From positions 15,425,338-15,489,337 of the forward strand of contig OY811971.1 of the NCBI GenBank assembly GCA_963681505.1: 64,000 bases of DNA. Direction: 5' to 3'. Positions 9,858-20,480 of the stretch are shown here, in pieces. The stretch is from Eunapius fragilis (taxonomy: Eukaryota > Porifera > Demospongiae > Spongillida > Spongillidae). Below the pieces are notes generated by a model. The model saw nothing but the letters and a program-made list of their open reading frames with translations, did not search any database and was not told the DNA's origin. How positions within the stretch are numbered: the stretch's first letter is position 1; each line of letters begins with the position of its first letter. The translations under genes were made by a program, and so were the position numbers.

Positions 9858-10437
9858 ACTGAATTTGAATGCATCCTTCACGTTAACCCTCGTATTGAAA
9901 ACAGAGGCCTTGCCATGGTCTTCAACCCGCCAGGCTCTACCCTCTCTTGGAACCTGTGTGAAGCTCAAAGACTTCAATGCGCCCAACTGGTACTTCCACT
10001 ACGGGACCAACAAGATAGAGATACGACGAGAACCAGTTCAGCCTGTCATGCTGGGAGGACCTTTCCATCAGCCGCCAGTCCATGTACGACAACACCTTCA
10101 ACTTCATCCACACCCAGGGGTGGATGCAGGCCCCCCTGGTGGACTACCATGGTGGGGGGATGGTGCCGCATTCGAGCCCCTCTCCCAGCACCTGCTGGAG
10201 TAGGAATGGGCGTTGGCCCATATACCACTGCATACCGGTATACACTGACAAGTTTGTTATGTGGTGTGTTTCTATTCGTGTTCGAAATCGTGTATTGATT
10301 TGATAGATGTTTACAGTTCTACAGATGTGAAAGCTATAATGCTGCCATAAATCCTTGTAACATCTATGCCAACCAACATGCCCTGGCATGCACATGCTTT
10401 GCGATTCAAGGAGGTATACCTGGAGGCCACCATTGAA
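9858..10437 (+). pseudogene. decayed or rearranged fragment of a host-type enzyme-like gene
   Basis: Clear protein-like text appears in changing frames. NPRIENRGLAMVFNP lies at about 9880-9925 in one frame; LKDFNAPNWYFHYGTNKIE ends at about 10020 in the next; YDENQFSLSCWEDLSISRQS then TFNFIHTQGWM, at 10022-10130, is one frame on; and GAAFEPLSQHLLE then a stop codon and EWALA (10156-10220) returns to the earlier frame. A later exon-like end, RFKEVYLEATIE, reaches a consensus donor GTAAGT at 10438. So there are two frame changes and one stop within 250 bp. From memory these phrases occur in a family of invertebrate glycoside-hydrolase-like proteins of unknown function, in which the FNP segment lies C-terminal to the HTQGWM segment; here the order is swapped. 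Assembly indels could explain the frame changes but not the order. Confidence 0.5.
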
Positions 10438-11082
10438 GTAAGTTTCAACTTTTATTGTGAATGTTATTCAAAAATTGAATTATAGATATGGGATAAATTT
10501 TAAAGCTGGATGACTTTCTGAGAGGAGTGTCCTCATGTGCAAACTCATGTATCTCCAAGGTGCACTCCATAAGGTATGCAATCGTGTGTTGTACTCCAAT
10601 ATGTACAATGTGTGATGGATCCGGAGCAAAGTGGGGGTGAGGCGACCCAGCCAAGTGTGGTTTATTAAAATAGTTATGCATATTGCACATAGCATGATCA
10701 CATTGCCAGGCTGCAATAGCTAAAACTTGCTACATTTCATATTTTGTCTGTTGGTATAATCATATGCAATTTTAGCCAGTTAAAGTTGTAAAGTTGCTGG
10801 GCTCCACCCCTGATCCCTCCATAGCTTACAGAGCTCCCCTATCTCATTACAACTGTGTTGGAGGGTTAACCTCCCACATTACTCCAAATTACCTGTCACC
10901 ATTTCCATATACACCACCTATTAGGTTGACAAAAGAATGGGATCTGTTCTGGTATGTCTACAGGATATCAAGGGCAACATATCCACCAGCAGTTTTGTTG
11001 TGAGTTTAATAGAAAGTCAAGCTGTTCACATTGTTGCTTCATCTCATGCTTAGCTCAATAACTACTCTTTTTCGGGGTTAAG

Positions 11083-11453
11083 CAACGGTGAGAGCAGATG
11101 GAAGCATTGTCAATGCTGGTGACTTTGTTCACTACAGCAATGTCGGTATGTATGAGCTGTTTGTTTTGGATATACTTTATAGACAGCAGTGAATCTTCCA
11201 AAGCTGCTTTCAAAGTGTAATATCCTATTGCAGCATCTATAACCCATCATGGCAGGCACTGAGGCAATTTGTGATGGCTCTGTTGTCACAGATATACTCC
11301 GGGATCCACATTGTCTTTCAGTTGCCATCACTCTCCCTGTTTCTGTGGCACAAACGCACTCCTTTATGCTCACTACCATATCCAGAAATGCGCGGTCAAA
11401 GGGAATTGACAATTGTTGCGGTTTGTACATTCGAGTATACTTCTGGATAACTC
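11083..11453 (+). pseudogene. two exon-like segments, same locus
   Basis: After TTTTTCGGGGTTAAG, the stretch 11083-11145 encodes TVRADGSIVNAGDFVHYSNV and ends at a GTATGT donor. After TATTGCAG, the stretch 11234-11453 is open and encodes NPSWQALRQFVMALLSQIYS. The gap would be an 88-bp intron, but the phases do not match in the most protein-like frames, which suits a decayed gene or a missing exon. Family not recognised. Confidence 0.35.
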
Positions 11454-11869
11454 CCATAGAAAATGAACGGCTGTTTATAAACTTGATTGTTACTTAATAA
11501 CGTAATAGGTTACAACTTTTGTGGCTATCAATATTGCTTCAGATACATACGATCTTGATTTAGCTGAACACAAAACAACTGCTTTGTATTGAAAATTGTT
11601 GTAGTTTTTGTGAAAACAGTACTTTCCATAGACATGTATGGATAATCACCTTTTTGACACCTAATTAATGTATTCTGCAGCTCATTATTCTTACACCAGT
11701 TTAGATTCAGATTTTGTGGGACCCCAGAATAAGAGACCATGCAGTTCACTTATTTTTAGAGACCATTTGAATTTGAAATTGTTTTGGGTCACAAGGACTA
11801 AGATCTAATTAGCGCCATCTTGTTGAGTGTTTTTAAAGTAGCTTCCATGGATACGGATACATGCAACAT

Positions 11870-12280
11870 AATTAATTAACTGGTACGTTAGCCTAGCTAG
11901 CTAGCTTGCTATATAGCTAGTATAGGTTACTTAGCTAGCTTAGAGCAATATATAATTTAATACGCTATATAACATGTTACTAAGTAGCTGGCTTGCTCGA
12001 GCTCGAATCCAGGACATCTATTGGATATTCGCTGGCTGTACCATGGACTACTAACTACTAGCATTAGTCGTTGGCTGTACCAAGTGAGAGTATATATGTA
12101 AACGTATTCGTCCACTTCTTTAATTTGTGTGCGCGTGTTCTGTGAGCGTGAGTGCGTGCCGCGCTGCTGCGTGTGTATGTATGTGAGTGCGCGCGCGTGT
12201 ATGTGTGTGTGCACGCGCACATTGTGTATCTGTTGTGTAAGTGGCTATGAATCTTTTCTCTCTCTCTCTCAGTCTGCATG

Positions 12281-12334
<54 letters not shown>

Positions 12335-12350
12335 TAATAGTAGGGCTGTA
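11870..12350. repeat. simple repeats: GCTA-rich, CT, then (TG)n
   Basis: GCTAGCTAGCTT-type repeats at 11891-11945, a short CT tract at 12254-12270, and a TG microsatellite at 12285-12332. The TG/CA and CT sequences produce Cys/Val or His/Thr-rich open frames with no meaning. Confidence 0.85.
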
Positions 12351-12744
12351 ATCTTAAAAAAAACTGAACTAATTTTTAGAAGGCTACATGTACTGTTCAT
12401 ATAACATTTGTTTACACAGTTTACATACATGCACATGTAGACATATTACAGGTTCCTTGGTGATGAACACTTAAGGAGAGTAAGGTTGAAGATGACGAAG
12501 TAAGGCTGCCCAGGTCTTCCTAACACTATTGGAAGTGGGGCTGCCCAGGTCACCAAGGGACGAATACATACTGCCAATCACACCTTGTGCTCTGATCTGG
12601 GGTGTGTGTGTACTACGCTAAGTCCTGTGAAGCCAGAGGCACCAGCTATACTATCATGAAATTAATTCCAAAAGCCATCTTTACTTAAGACCACCAACTC
12701 TGGTATATTAGTGATTGCTTTGATTGCATGTGTGTGTTGTACAT

Positions 12745-14410
12745 CTGTATGGCTGTACCAGTACATAACATATGTGTGTGTGCATGTGTGTATGCATGTA
12801 GGTGTATGTGTGCATGTGTGTATGTGTGTGTGTATGGCCATGTGTTTGTATTTGTGTATGTGTGTGTGCATGTGTGTGCATCATATGTGTATGCGTGTGC
12901 ATGTGTGTGTGATGTATATGTACATGTGTGTATGTGTGAGTACATGTATGTGTGAGTATGGGAAAGCTTTCCAATGCTGCAGTGCCTTGGTACATCTGCA
13001 AACAGGTTGGAAAGCTTTGAATATGGTGGCAGTGAATATTATTGCTAACCTATCACTACAGATTATGGCTGGACTGGGCCACTGGAAAGTTTACATAAGA
13101 CTAGCAGCTGAATAGTATACATGTACATGTAGCTTTCTTCCCAAACACAGATTCACAAACACAGCACCATGGCTATACTTCAGAAGGACAGTACTTTCAA
13201 GCACATACATGTAGGAAGGTATTAAAAGGTGGGGGGTGAAAATTAATGGGCATGTCTGTGATGGTGGGGGGGGGGGAGGCAGAGTGACCTGACCTATATG
13301 TTGGAATTTTTAGGATGGCGTGTGGCACTCCCCTAATACATATGGTACTTAATGGGGGGGGGGGGGGGGGGGGGGGGGCAACAAAAAAGATGGGGGTAAT
13401 GGCCCCTGTGCTTCCTGTTCCACTGACCGCAGCACCACTTCACAGGCACTGCACCATAGCACTACTTCGCAAGCACTGCACCGTAACACTATGTCACAGC
13501 ATGGACTCTCAATCGTGCCAACACAGTACATACGTCTTTGATAATATTAAACTCATAGCCACATTATAATACATCGCAGACATCAGGGGATTGATTCACT
13601 AGTAAAAAGCCTTCCAGGGACAAGCATGATTGCCTAATGCACTAAGTCTAGCTGCCTTGTTTGCACAATATGCTAGTGACATGGTGCTACATGTATGCAT
13701 GTGAATTAGTGATTTGGTGCTTATTGTGTAGTGTAGTGCTGTTGTGCAGTGCCTCTAATACGGTGCTGTGCCTGTGACATAGTGCTGTGGTGCAGTGCTT
13801 TGAAATAGTAAAGTGGTGCTAAGGTCAGTGGCGTACAGTTGTAGGAAGCATGGGGCCATTGCTACACACTTATTTTTGTTGGAGTGGGGGCATTGCTCCC
13901 CCCCCCCCCACCCCCCCTTATTCAGTACCATATAAAGGGAGGGCTACACACCATCCTAACATCACTGTAGGTCAGGTAACTCTGCCCCCCCCCCCCCCCC
14001 CCGAAACGGCCATTAATCTTCACCCCCACCTTTTAATATCATCCTACATGTATGTGCTTGATGGTGCTGTATAGCCATGGTGCTGTGTTTGTGAAGTACA
14101 TGTAGCTATGCTTCTGTGCTTGTGAAGAAAGCTGAGAAACAGTCAGCTCTATGTAAACTTTCCAGTGGCCCAGTCCTGCCATAATCTGATGTGATAAGGT
14201 TAGCAATAATATTCACTGCCACCATTGCAAGGCTTCCAAACGCACCACTTACATGTAGCATTGGAAAGTTTATTGCTTTGCACTTTTCAACACACACATG
14301 CACACGCATGCACACACACATAAACACATACCCACACATGCACACACATGCACACGTGTACACATACACACACACGCACATACAATCAGTATGTACAGTA
14401 CAGGTACAGA
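12745..14410. repeat. large imperfect palindrome, arms about 650-750 bp
   Basis: The left arm runs from the TGTG-rich block through 13500 and the right arm from about 13765 to the CACA-rich block near 14400. Matched inverted blocks include GGACTGGGCCACTGGAAAGT at 13070 against ACTTTCCAGTGGCCCAGTCC at 14157, TATTAAAAGGTGGGGG against CCCCCACCTTTTAATA, GCAGAGTGACCTGACCTA against TAGGTCAGGTAACTCTGC, and CTGCACCGTAACACTATGTC against GACATAGTGCTGTGGTGCAG. Matching is frequent but gapped, so the inverted duplication is old. The spacer is about 260 bp. Confidence 0.8.
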
Positions 14411-15086
14411 AATGGTGTGGGAACAAGTGTACGAAAATACCGTAGCGAAGATGTATTGATTAATGTAACGTGCAATTTTTCTAGTAAAACCTGGACGAGC
14501 TGTCCCATAGGAGTACATGTACAGTTGTGCCTAAATAATTTCATTATGTGCAGCTCAGAGGTGACAACAATATGGCATTGTTGCTATGTAAACTGAGGTT
14601 ATCATAATCTGATGTTAGCTGTCTACAGCACATCGCTGCTTGTATAGAGTTACTTGTACCAAGCTCTACTATATGTACATGTAACTTTACATGTACATGT
14701 ATGTGGCTGGGGCCTTTGATGCCATAAACTTTGCATGATGAGAGGGGGGTGGAGTGTGCTTTGGGCCGGATGCAAAACCTTTGGTTAGTGGTAGAGGCAT
14801 TTACGTCTGATGCATAAAGTCTTGGTATTTCTTTTCTAGGGTTCAATATCAAGAGTTGTGTTAAAAGTCTGTTTGGAATGGAGATGAGGCGACATATTAC
14901 TCGAGGACACTCCTGTACCTATGTTTGTACTGGGGAAGAGCAGCACCAAGAACCCAATGCTGAGACTGACCATCCGGAGTGTTCAACACCTCCAGGGGTA
15001 TCCACCTTAGGCTCAACAAATTTACTTAAATACCTCTACGTTCCACTCTACTCAGCTGGCATGCACTTCTTCATCATGTCCAGTTC
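14411..15086. other. no supported gene
   Basis: Contains ACATGTACATGT palindromes (14676-14701). Short open frames only. Confidence 0.4.
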
Positions 15087-15089
15087 TAG

Positions 15090-15560
15090 CAATGGAGGCC
15101 AACAGATAATGCTGCCAGTGTTCCACTCACCCCTCTTCCACTTCAAACTTGGGATGCCACTTGCATCTATGAACTTCCGCTCCACCTTCCTATCCCTGGT
15201 ATGGTGGAGCAATGTGGCTACAATCCAGCCAAATACAACACTCGCATTGGTGCAGCCAGCAGGCCTTCTCTGACACCATTACATGCACTCATTGTTAGTA
15301 ATAGCAATAGCAGAAGAGGACAAATTGTGTATGTTTTTAATGCACATTACATGTTCGCACTAACCAAACACTGTGCAGAGATAGGAGTTTGGGGGCCGTT
15401 TGGGGCCTGCTGCCAGCAAGCATTGGCAAAACTTTTTTTATTTGGGGGGGGGCGGATAGAGTATGCTTGTAACCTGATGCAGAGGCTTTGGCCTAGTGAT
15501 AGACTGGGCTACAGAGTACAGAGGGTACACATAACGCTTTTCTTGAAAGCATTGGGATAG
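15090..15560 (+). pseudogene. exon-like open frame, family unknown
   Basis: The frame is open for 157 codons after a stop at 15087-15089. Up to about 15290 it reads like protein (PLQTWDATCIYELP, IPGMVEQCGYNPAKYNTRIG). Just upstream a neighbouring frame carries ACTSSSCPVLAMEAN, suggesting another frame slip as in the 9.8-kb fragment. It may belong to the same broken locus, with the palindrome lying in a former intron. The part past 15300 looks non-coding. Confidence 0.35.
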
Positions 15561-15744
15561 TGCTATTCCATTATTGGTGAAGCCCCGCGAAGGTGCTTTG
15601 CAGTAAAATTAAGCGCTTTCTGTGTAGTACTGACTCTGGCCTGGCCATACACATGTATGCAGACAAAGATTCAAAATACGGCACGTGCATGCATGCAGAT
15701 TTGATGTTAATCGATCTAGGTAAGGCTGAAATGGCTACGTAGCC

Positions 15745-16066
15745 TAGTCGGGCGGGCCCTACCACCGCGTTTGGTCGGGTGGTAGGGCGTCAAGGTGCAG
15801 AACAGTTATGTAATATATGCTGTGAATATCATTATATTTTCATATACACATTTATGTGGTTTACCACCACCGTACCAAATTGGCAGAAGCGGCCACAAAC
15901 CATACATGTAGGCTATCTCACATCAACCGCTAATTGGGTGATAATGAACCCACTTGAACGCTGCAATTCGATTGGAGCTGCAATGCCCATTGCAGCAGCA
16001 CAAATCTTGGTATAGGCTTGACGCCCTACCACCCGACCAAACGCGGTGGTAGGGCCCGCCCGACTA
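15745..16066. mobile_element. 322-bp MITE with perfect 50-bp ends
   Basis: 15745-15794 and 16017-16066 are exact inverted copies over 50 bp, beginning TAGTCGGGCGGGCCCTACCA. Each side is flanked by the direct 9-bp copy TACGTAGCC (15736-15744 and 16067-16075). Nine-base duplications are usual for Mutator-like elements and possible for Merlin; no coding sequence is inside. The ends do not resemble those of the Merlin element 220 bp away. Confidence 0.9.
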
Positions 16067-16288
16067 TACGTAGCCTAGGTCGCAACTGTATTGGAAAGTT
16101 AGCCTTCGCGCTTCATTCATCGAGCTGCAAGCAGGCTAAACGAACACGATAACCCACCACTATGTATAGGTCAAAAGTGGGTGTCCATGACGATCGACAA
16201 CTTTGTGTCCCTCCGATATTGGCAGTCGGGTCCTATGGTACTTGAGTAGTCAAGTTCCTATCGTACTTTTGTATCAGCTGCAGGCCAG

Positions 16289-17513
16289 GGTTATGTTGTA
16301 CTTTCCCCCCCCCAACCTCCGTAAATGCTTGGTTATTAATTAACACCTCGTTAACAGTCGATCCGTCAATTCTGTGAATATAATTAAACATTCTTATACT
16401 CAAAGATCATGACCACATGTCTCATCTACATCTTTAAGAAATACGAATTTCATTTTGAAGCTTAGTGCATCGCTGCCTTTGTATCATGGCTCAGGCTGCT
16501 CTGACAACCCCTCTTGTTGGTCCTCTCTCATATCGTGATCCCTGTGCTCAGACAGTTGATGTAGCGAGCACTATTCGCTGGTGCCAAAGTGTGAAGTTGC
16601 TGTGTTCCTGTGCAAGAGGAATGAACCTGGTGGAGAGGGAGAAGGCAGGAAAGGAGGGAGTGCTCTGGCGGTGTCCAAGGAAGGGGTGCAGAAGGGAGGT
16701 GTCTTTGAGGAAAGATACTTTCTTCGAAGGAAGTCACCTGGAAATCGAGAAGATTTTAAGGATCCTTCACCTGTGGTCCACCAAGACCCCTTTAAACAAG
16801 ATGAGGGTAGAGGTAGAAGTATCAACAAAAACAGCCGTGGACTGGTACAATTTTGTACGCGACGTATGCGCTCAATATTATATAGATCACCCAGCTGTAA
16901 TCGGAGGGCCCAATGTAGAAGTTGAGATTGATGAAAGTAAATTCGGAAAACGAAAATACAACCGAGGCAGGACTGTTGATGGCCACTGGGTGTTCGGGGG
17001 TGTTGAGCGTATAACTGGTGAATGCTTCTTAGTAGAAGTGCAGCAGAGAGATGCAGCAACATTACTACCGATTGTGCAGAATTTCGTCAGGCCAGGAAGC
17101 ATTGTATATTCAGATGAGTGGGCTGCCTACAATCAACTTGCTGCTTTAGCAGCATGTCAACACCAAACTGTCAACCATTCTATCCACTTTGTGGATCCGC
17201 AGACAGGCGCTCATACCCAAGGTATTGAGGGACTGTGGAGTGCGTGCAAACGCATGATGCGTGAGGAGCATGCTGGTAGAAACGCTGAATTATTCCCCAC
17301 CTACCTTCAAGAATACATGTGGAGGAGGCGTTTCGGAGGGCCAACTACATTCTGTAATATAATCAAACACATTGCAGAACAATACCCCCTATGAGTGTAA
17401 TGTAGCATGCAATGTTTAATTATATTCACAGAATTGACGGATCGACTGTTAACGAGGTGTTAATTAATAACCAAGCATTTACGGAGGTTGGGGGGGGAAA
17501 GTACAACATAACC
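16289..17513 (+). mobile_element. Merlin DNA transposon, apparently whole
   Basis: The element is 1,225 bp. Terminal inverted repeats 16289-16392 and 17411-17513 (about 104 bp) match except for the length of a C/G run (9 against 8). Both ends are flanked by the direct 8-bp copy CAGGCCAG (16281-16288 and 17514-17521), the duplication length known for Merlin. Near-identical ends, an exact target duplication and an open transposase gene indicate recent insertion. Confidence 0.93.
16486..17394 (+). CDS. Merlin (IS1016/IS1595-like) transposase
   Basis: This 302-residue protein is the enzyme that would cut and rejoin the flanking Merlin ends. The start is the ATG at 16486; the frame is open slightly upstream without another ATG. 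N-terminal Cys residues around CSCARG and CPRKGCRR form a zinc-ribbon-like module, followed by a helical DNA-binding region (KTPLNKMRVEVEVS). The ISXO2-type catalytic core carries D149 in VEIDESKFGKRK, D210 in YSDEWAAY and E248 in HTQGIEGLW, the three acids expected of the DDE core. Length fits the family. No stop or frameshift. A shorter relative is at 44705-45290. Confidence 0.93.
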   Translation: MAQAALTTPLVGPLSYRDPCAQTVDVASTIRWCQSVKLLCSCARGMNLVEREKAGKEGVLWRCPRKGCRREVSLRKDTFFEGSHLEIEKILRILHLWSTKTPLNKMRVEVEVSTKTAVDWYNFVRDVCAQYYIDHPAVIGGPNVEVEIDESKFGKRKYNRGRTVDGHWVFGGVERITGECFLVEVQQRDAATLLPIVQNFVRPGSIVYSDEWAAYNQLAALAACQHQTVNHSIHFVDPQTGAHTQGIEGLWSACKRMMREEHAGRNAELFPTYLQEYMWRRRFGGPTTFCNIIKHIAEQYPL

Positions 17514-17529
17514 CAGGCCAGAAGCTGGC

Positions 17530-19290
17530 AGCAACCGTATCGGACTCTCTCTCGCTTTTCGTATCGGGCCCGAAAGTCAAACGCACTCCGCCTCACCCCT
17601 CCCCCCCCCCCCCCCCCCCCCCCCGCCAGACCGTCCGGTTATTGGCAGTCTACTATATTGAATATTGGTGTAATTAAGTTCAATTGTATAGCTAAATTAA
17701 TTAACTTACTGTGCAGTATTCGATTAATATCAATATTTGTGAATAATTTATGGCTGATGACGCAAGGTATTACGCAATGACACTTTTGATGAATAAATTA
17801 TGCGCGGTAGAAATTAATTTTTTGTCTTGATTTTAGTTCAAGAATGGTTAATGGAATAATTTTTCAAATGCATACTCAAGATTAGACCGTTTTATAGGAC
17901 ATTCTAAAAGTGTTTAAAATTCAATTTGAAATAAAAAACAAGATGACCGCCTATGTATGGCCATTTCTGGATATGACAGAACAAGGATGTTTCTATGGAA
18001 CCTGAGAGGCAGAAAAGACATTGTGCTTCTCGTACGACTGACTGCATTGACAATTAAAATTTTATTGTTCTAATGTTTATTGCAAATCAAACGTCTTCAT
18101 ATATACGGTACGCGAATAAAAAAACGAAGACGTAATGACTCATGCCTGATCTCAGGCTAGAGTGATTCATTTGTGGGCAAAGGTGAATCGTCGGTGATGA
18201 TATGTCTTGATTCCGAACGCTGCCCAAAGTTCATCATTCACTAATAAGGTTTCAGCAACGTGCGTTAATTTGATCGGCCAGATTCAACGTAAAAAAATTG
18301 GCCTTTTCATATCACATGCCCATTTATAACGGAAATGACGTAATACTTTACAAAAATTATTCACACTAGTTTTTTGACTTGATTTTAATAACGCAATACC
18401 AAACTGTAGTGTAGCCAGAATAAAGGGTTAACTTTACACTATAGCATTTAATAAGTATGTCTAATATTCAATTTGAAATAAAATTTGCGTATGCATGTAT
18501 GGGCAATTTCTTGATATGTTCATGCTCCCAGTTCAGCACTATCCCTTAACCACACAAGGCCGGGTTCAGCGTCATTGTGCACGCCTGCAAACACAAGGCA
18601 ACCATATAGATGTACAAAGAATGGGTCTAGTAATACATACCCAGGCTTTTTGAGACCTCTAACCGTCTCTGAACTGAATCCCAACCGTCCTTGCAGGCGC
18701 TGATCCAGGATTATAGGAAGGGGGGGGGGGGGGGGGGGGTGGGGGTGGTTAGAGGGTAGGGGCCAGCAATCCTCAGCAAGGGGGTCTGGGGCTCTGCCCC
18801 AGACGCCAACGCAAGTTTTTTTTTTACTTTATCACGCTCAAAACGCTACACAAAACTACTGTAAATAAAATGAAATTATATCACAAACTTAACCTTATAA
18901 CTTGCATGCACTATACGGGGGATTTATCGTCAAAAACCCAGTGAATCATTATCTCGCCCTTTCTGGCAAAAGAGCTTCTTGAACCTATACGCCCAATTGC
19001 TGAATGCTTACAAGGAAGACTGCAGGAAGTGTACATGTACTTTGGTTTCAAGAAGATAACTGAAATCATGACGCATTACAAAATTAACCACTTAGGGAAA
19101 ATGTACACACTGAGCACAATAGAATATATGGTAAAGCACTGATTTTGAGCACAAAAATAGATAGTGAAGATGAAGAAGGAATGCCTCGAGTAATAAGAGG
19201 ACGGCAGACGAGACCAAATCCAGACGTTGCTTCTGCATGTGATTATTGGCGTGTTACAATCACAATTCCCTTTTTGGATTCTATTATAAG
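17530..19290. other. non-coding with diverged direct repeat
   Basis: A C run lies at 17588-17623. The blocks 17757-17990 and 18335-18525 share the order TTGACTTGATTTTA, TTCAATTTGAAATAAAA, GTATG...GGCAATTTCT(G/T)GATATG and are an old direct duplication. At 18694 begins CAGGCGCTGATCCAGGATT followed by a G run and GGGGTCTGGGGCTCTGCCCC, a hAT-like terminus with its typical internal hairpin. No gene recognised. Confidence 0.5.
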
Positions 19291-19295
19291 GTGAA

Positions 19296-19720
19296 ATGGA
19301 AAGTAGATTTACTGAATACAAAAGGGCACATTTAGAACTTTGTGCACTCATACCTGAGGTTATCAGAGAACAAGATGTGCAAGCAACATGTAACATTTTG
19401 AGTTCAAAGTGGAAACATCTGTTACCTGAAGAAGGCAACTTTGAGAGCGAGCTCAAAGATGGAAAGTTCATTGTAATGGCATTTTCGGAGAAAGAAGTAT
19501 TACGGAACTACTTTGCCAGGATGCTGATCCAATCTTCTTTCCCAATATATGGGAGCTACTTTGTATCTTGGTGGTACTTCCTATTGGCAGTGCAGAAGCT
19601 GAGAGGTCATTTTCCTGCCTATGACTGATACATTCATGGCTTCGTTCCACCATGACTATTGAAACGCTAGAAAATTTAGGAGTGTTAGGTATTCATGGTT
19701 TGAATTTCCACTATCTGTTG
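19296..19720 (+). pseudogene. hAT transposase, C-terminal (hATC) fragment
   Basis: The first part is open from the ATG at 19296 (HLLPEEGNFESEL). In the next frame comes DADPIFFPNIWELL, then SAEAERSFSCL, a stop codon, and LIHSWLRSTMTIETLENLGV, which is the hAT dimerisation domain with its signature (A/S)ERSFS...LRSTM. So there is a frame change near 19500 and a stop at 19625-19627. Orientation is opposite to the larger hAT gene next to it. Only the last quarter of a transposase is present. Confidence 0.8.
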
Positions 19721-20308
19721 ACCAAGTATACCAATCATTTACAATCATTTACACAAATGCACCATAGAAAGTTGTGTAGTGAATCAGTGTTGTATGAATA
19801 AATCACAACTTTCATATTATGTCCATGTGTAAATGATTGACATATTTGGTAACTTAGTATTATCATGCAGTTTAAAGATATGCACTGGCAACTATATGCT
19901 TACATTGATTTTTCTTTTGTGCTATGTACTAGTCACAATTATTGTGCATGCGGTATCAAAATAAACATCTGATCATACAAAAAATAAAAACATCTTTTTT
20001 TTACCCCTAAATGGAAGCTGTTGATCAGAAATGCTATTAGCCCTCAAACTAAAATTGCTGATAGTTCTCAGTCAGTATTTTAGTACTCGTAAATAATTAT
20101 TTGAGGAAGGGGGGGATCATCCCCCACAGACGGCCCCTATGAATATTAATGAGCGGTATATCATAGATGTAATTAGCAACCAATTAACAACCAATTAACA
20201 GAGTCAAAGTTGGTCCTTCGCGGGATAAATTTGAAATCCCGCGCTCTCATGCAAGACTATGGTATTGCCTCGTTTTTGACACGATATCTCATTTCGCGTT
20301 CGCGTGCA

Positions 20309-20480
20309 AAATGGCTTTTCAAGATATCGGATTTTAGCAAGACCTTTTACCAAAGAGAAATGTTTTAGCAAGATCTGTCCAGGTAAAAGGTCTTGCTAAA
20401 ACATTTCTCGTTCTGAAACACCGCATGACGTCTTCCGTAGGCCCGAACATCAGAGGTCCGATATCTTGAAAAGCCATTTT
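20309..20480. repeat. compound hairpin at a hAT breakpoint
   Basis: AATGGCTTTTCAAGATATCG at 20311 pairs with CGATATCTTGAAAAGCCATT ending at 20479, and TTTTAGCAAGACCTTTTACC at 20334 pairs with GGTAAAAGGTCTTGCTAAAA ending at 20401, while GAGAAATGTTTTAGCAAGA also matches the overlapping TCTTGCTAAAACATTTCTC. The minus-strand hAT gene ends exactly at the outer arm. Confidence 0.8.

Noticed and set aside
12129-13115. Cys/Val-rich open frames over TG-rich sequence
   Set aside because: Pure consequence of TGTG and CATG simple repeats.
20100-20150. CACAGACGGCCCCTATGAAT resembling a Merlin subterminal block at 44565-44580
   Set aside because: Only about 18 bases agree, with no partner end or target duplication, so it may be chance or a tiny scrap.
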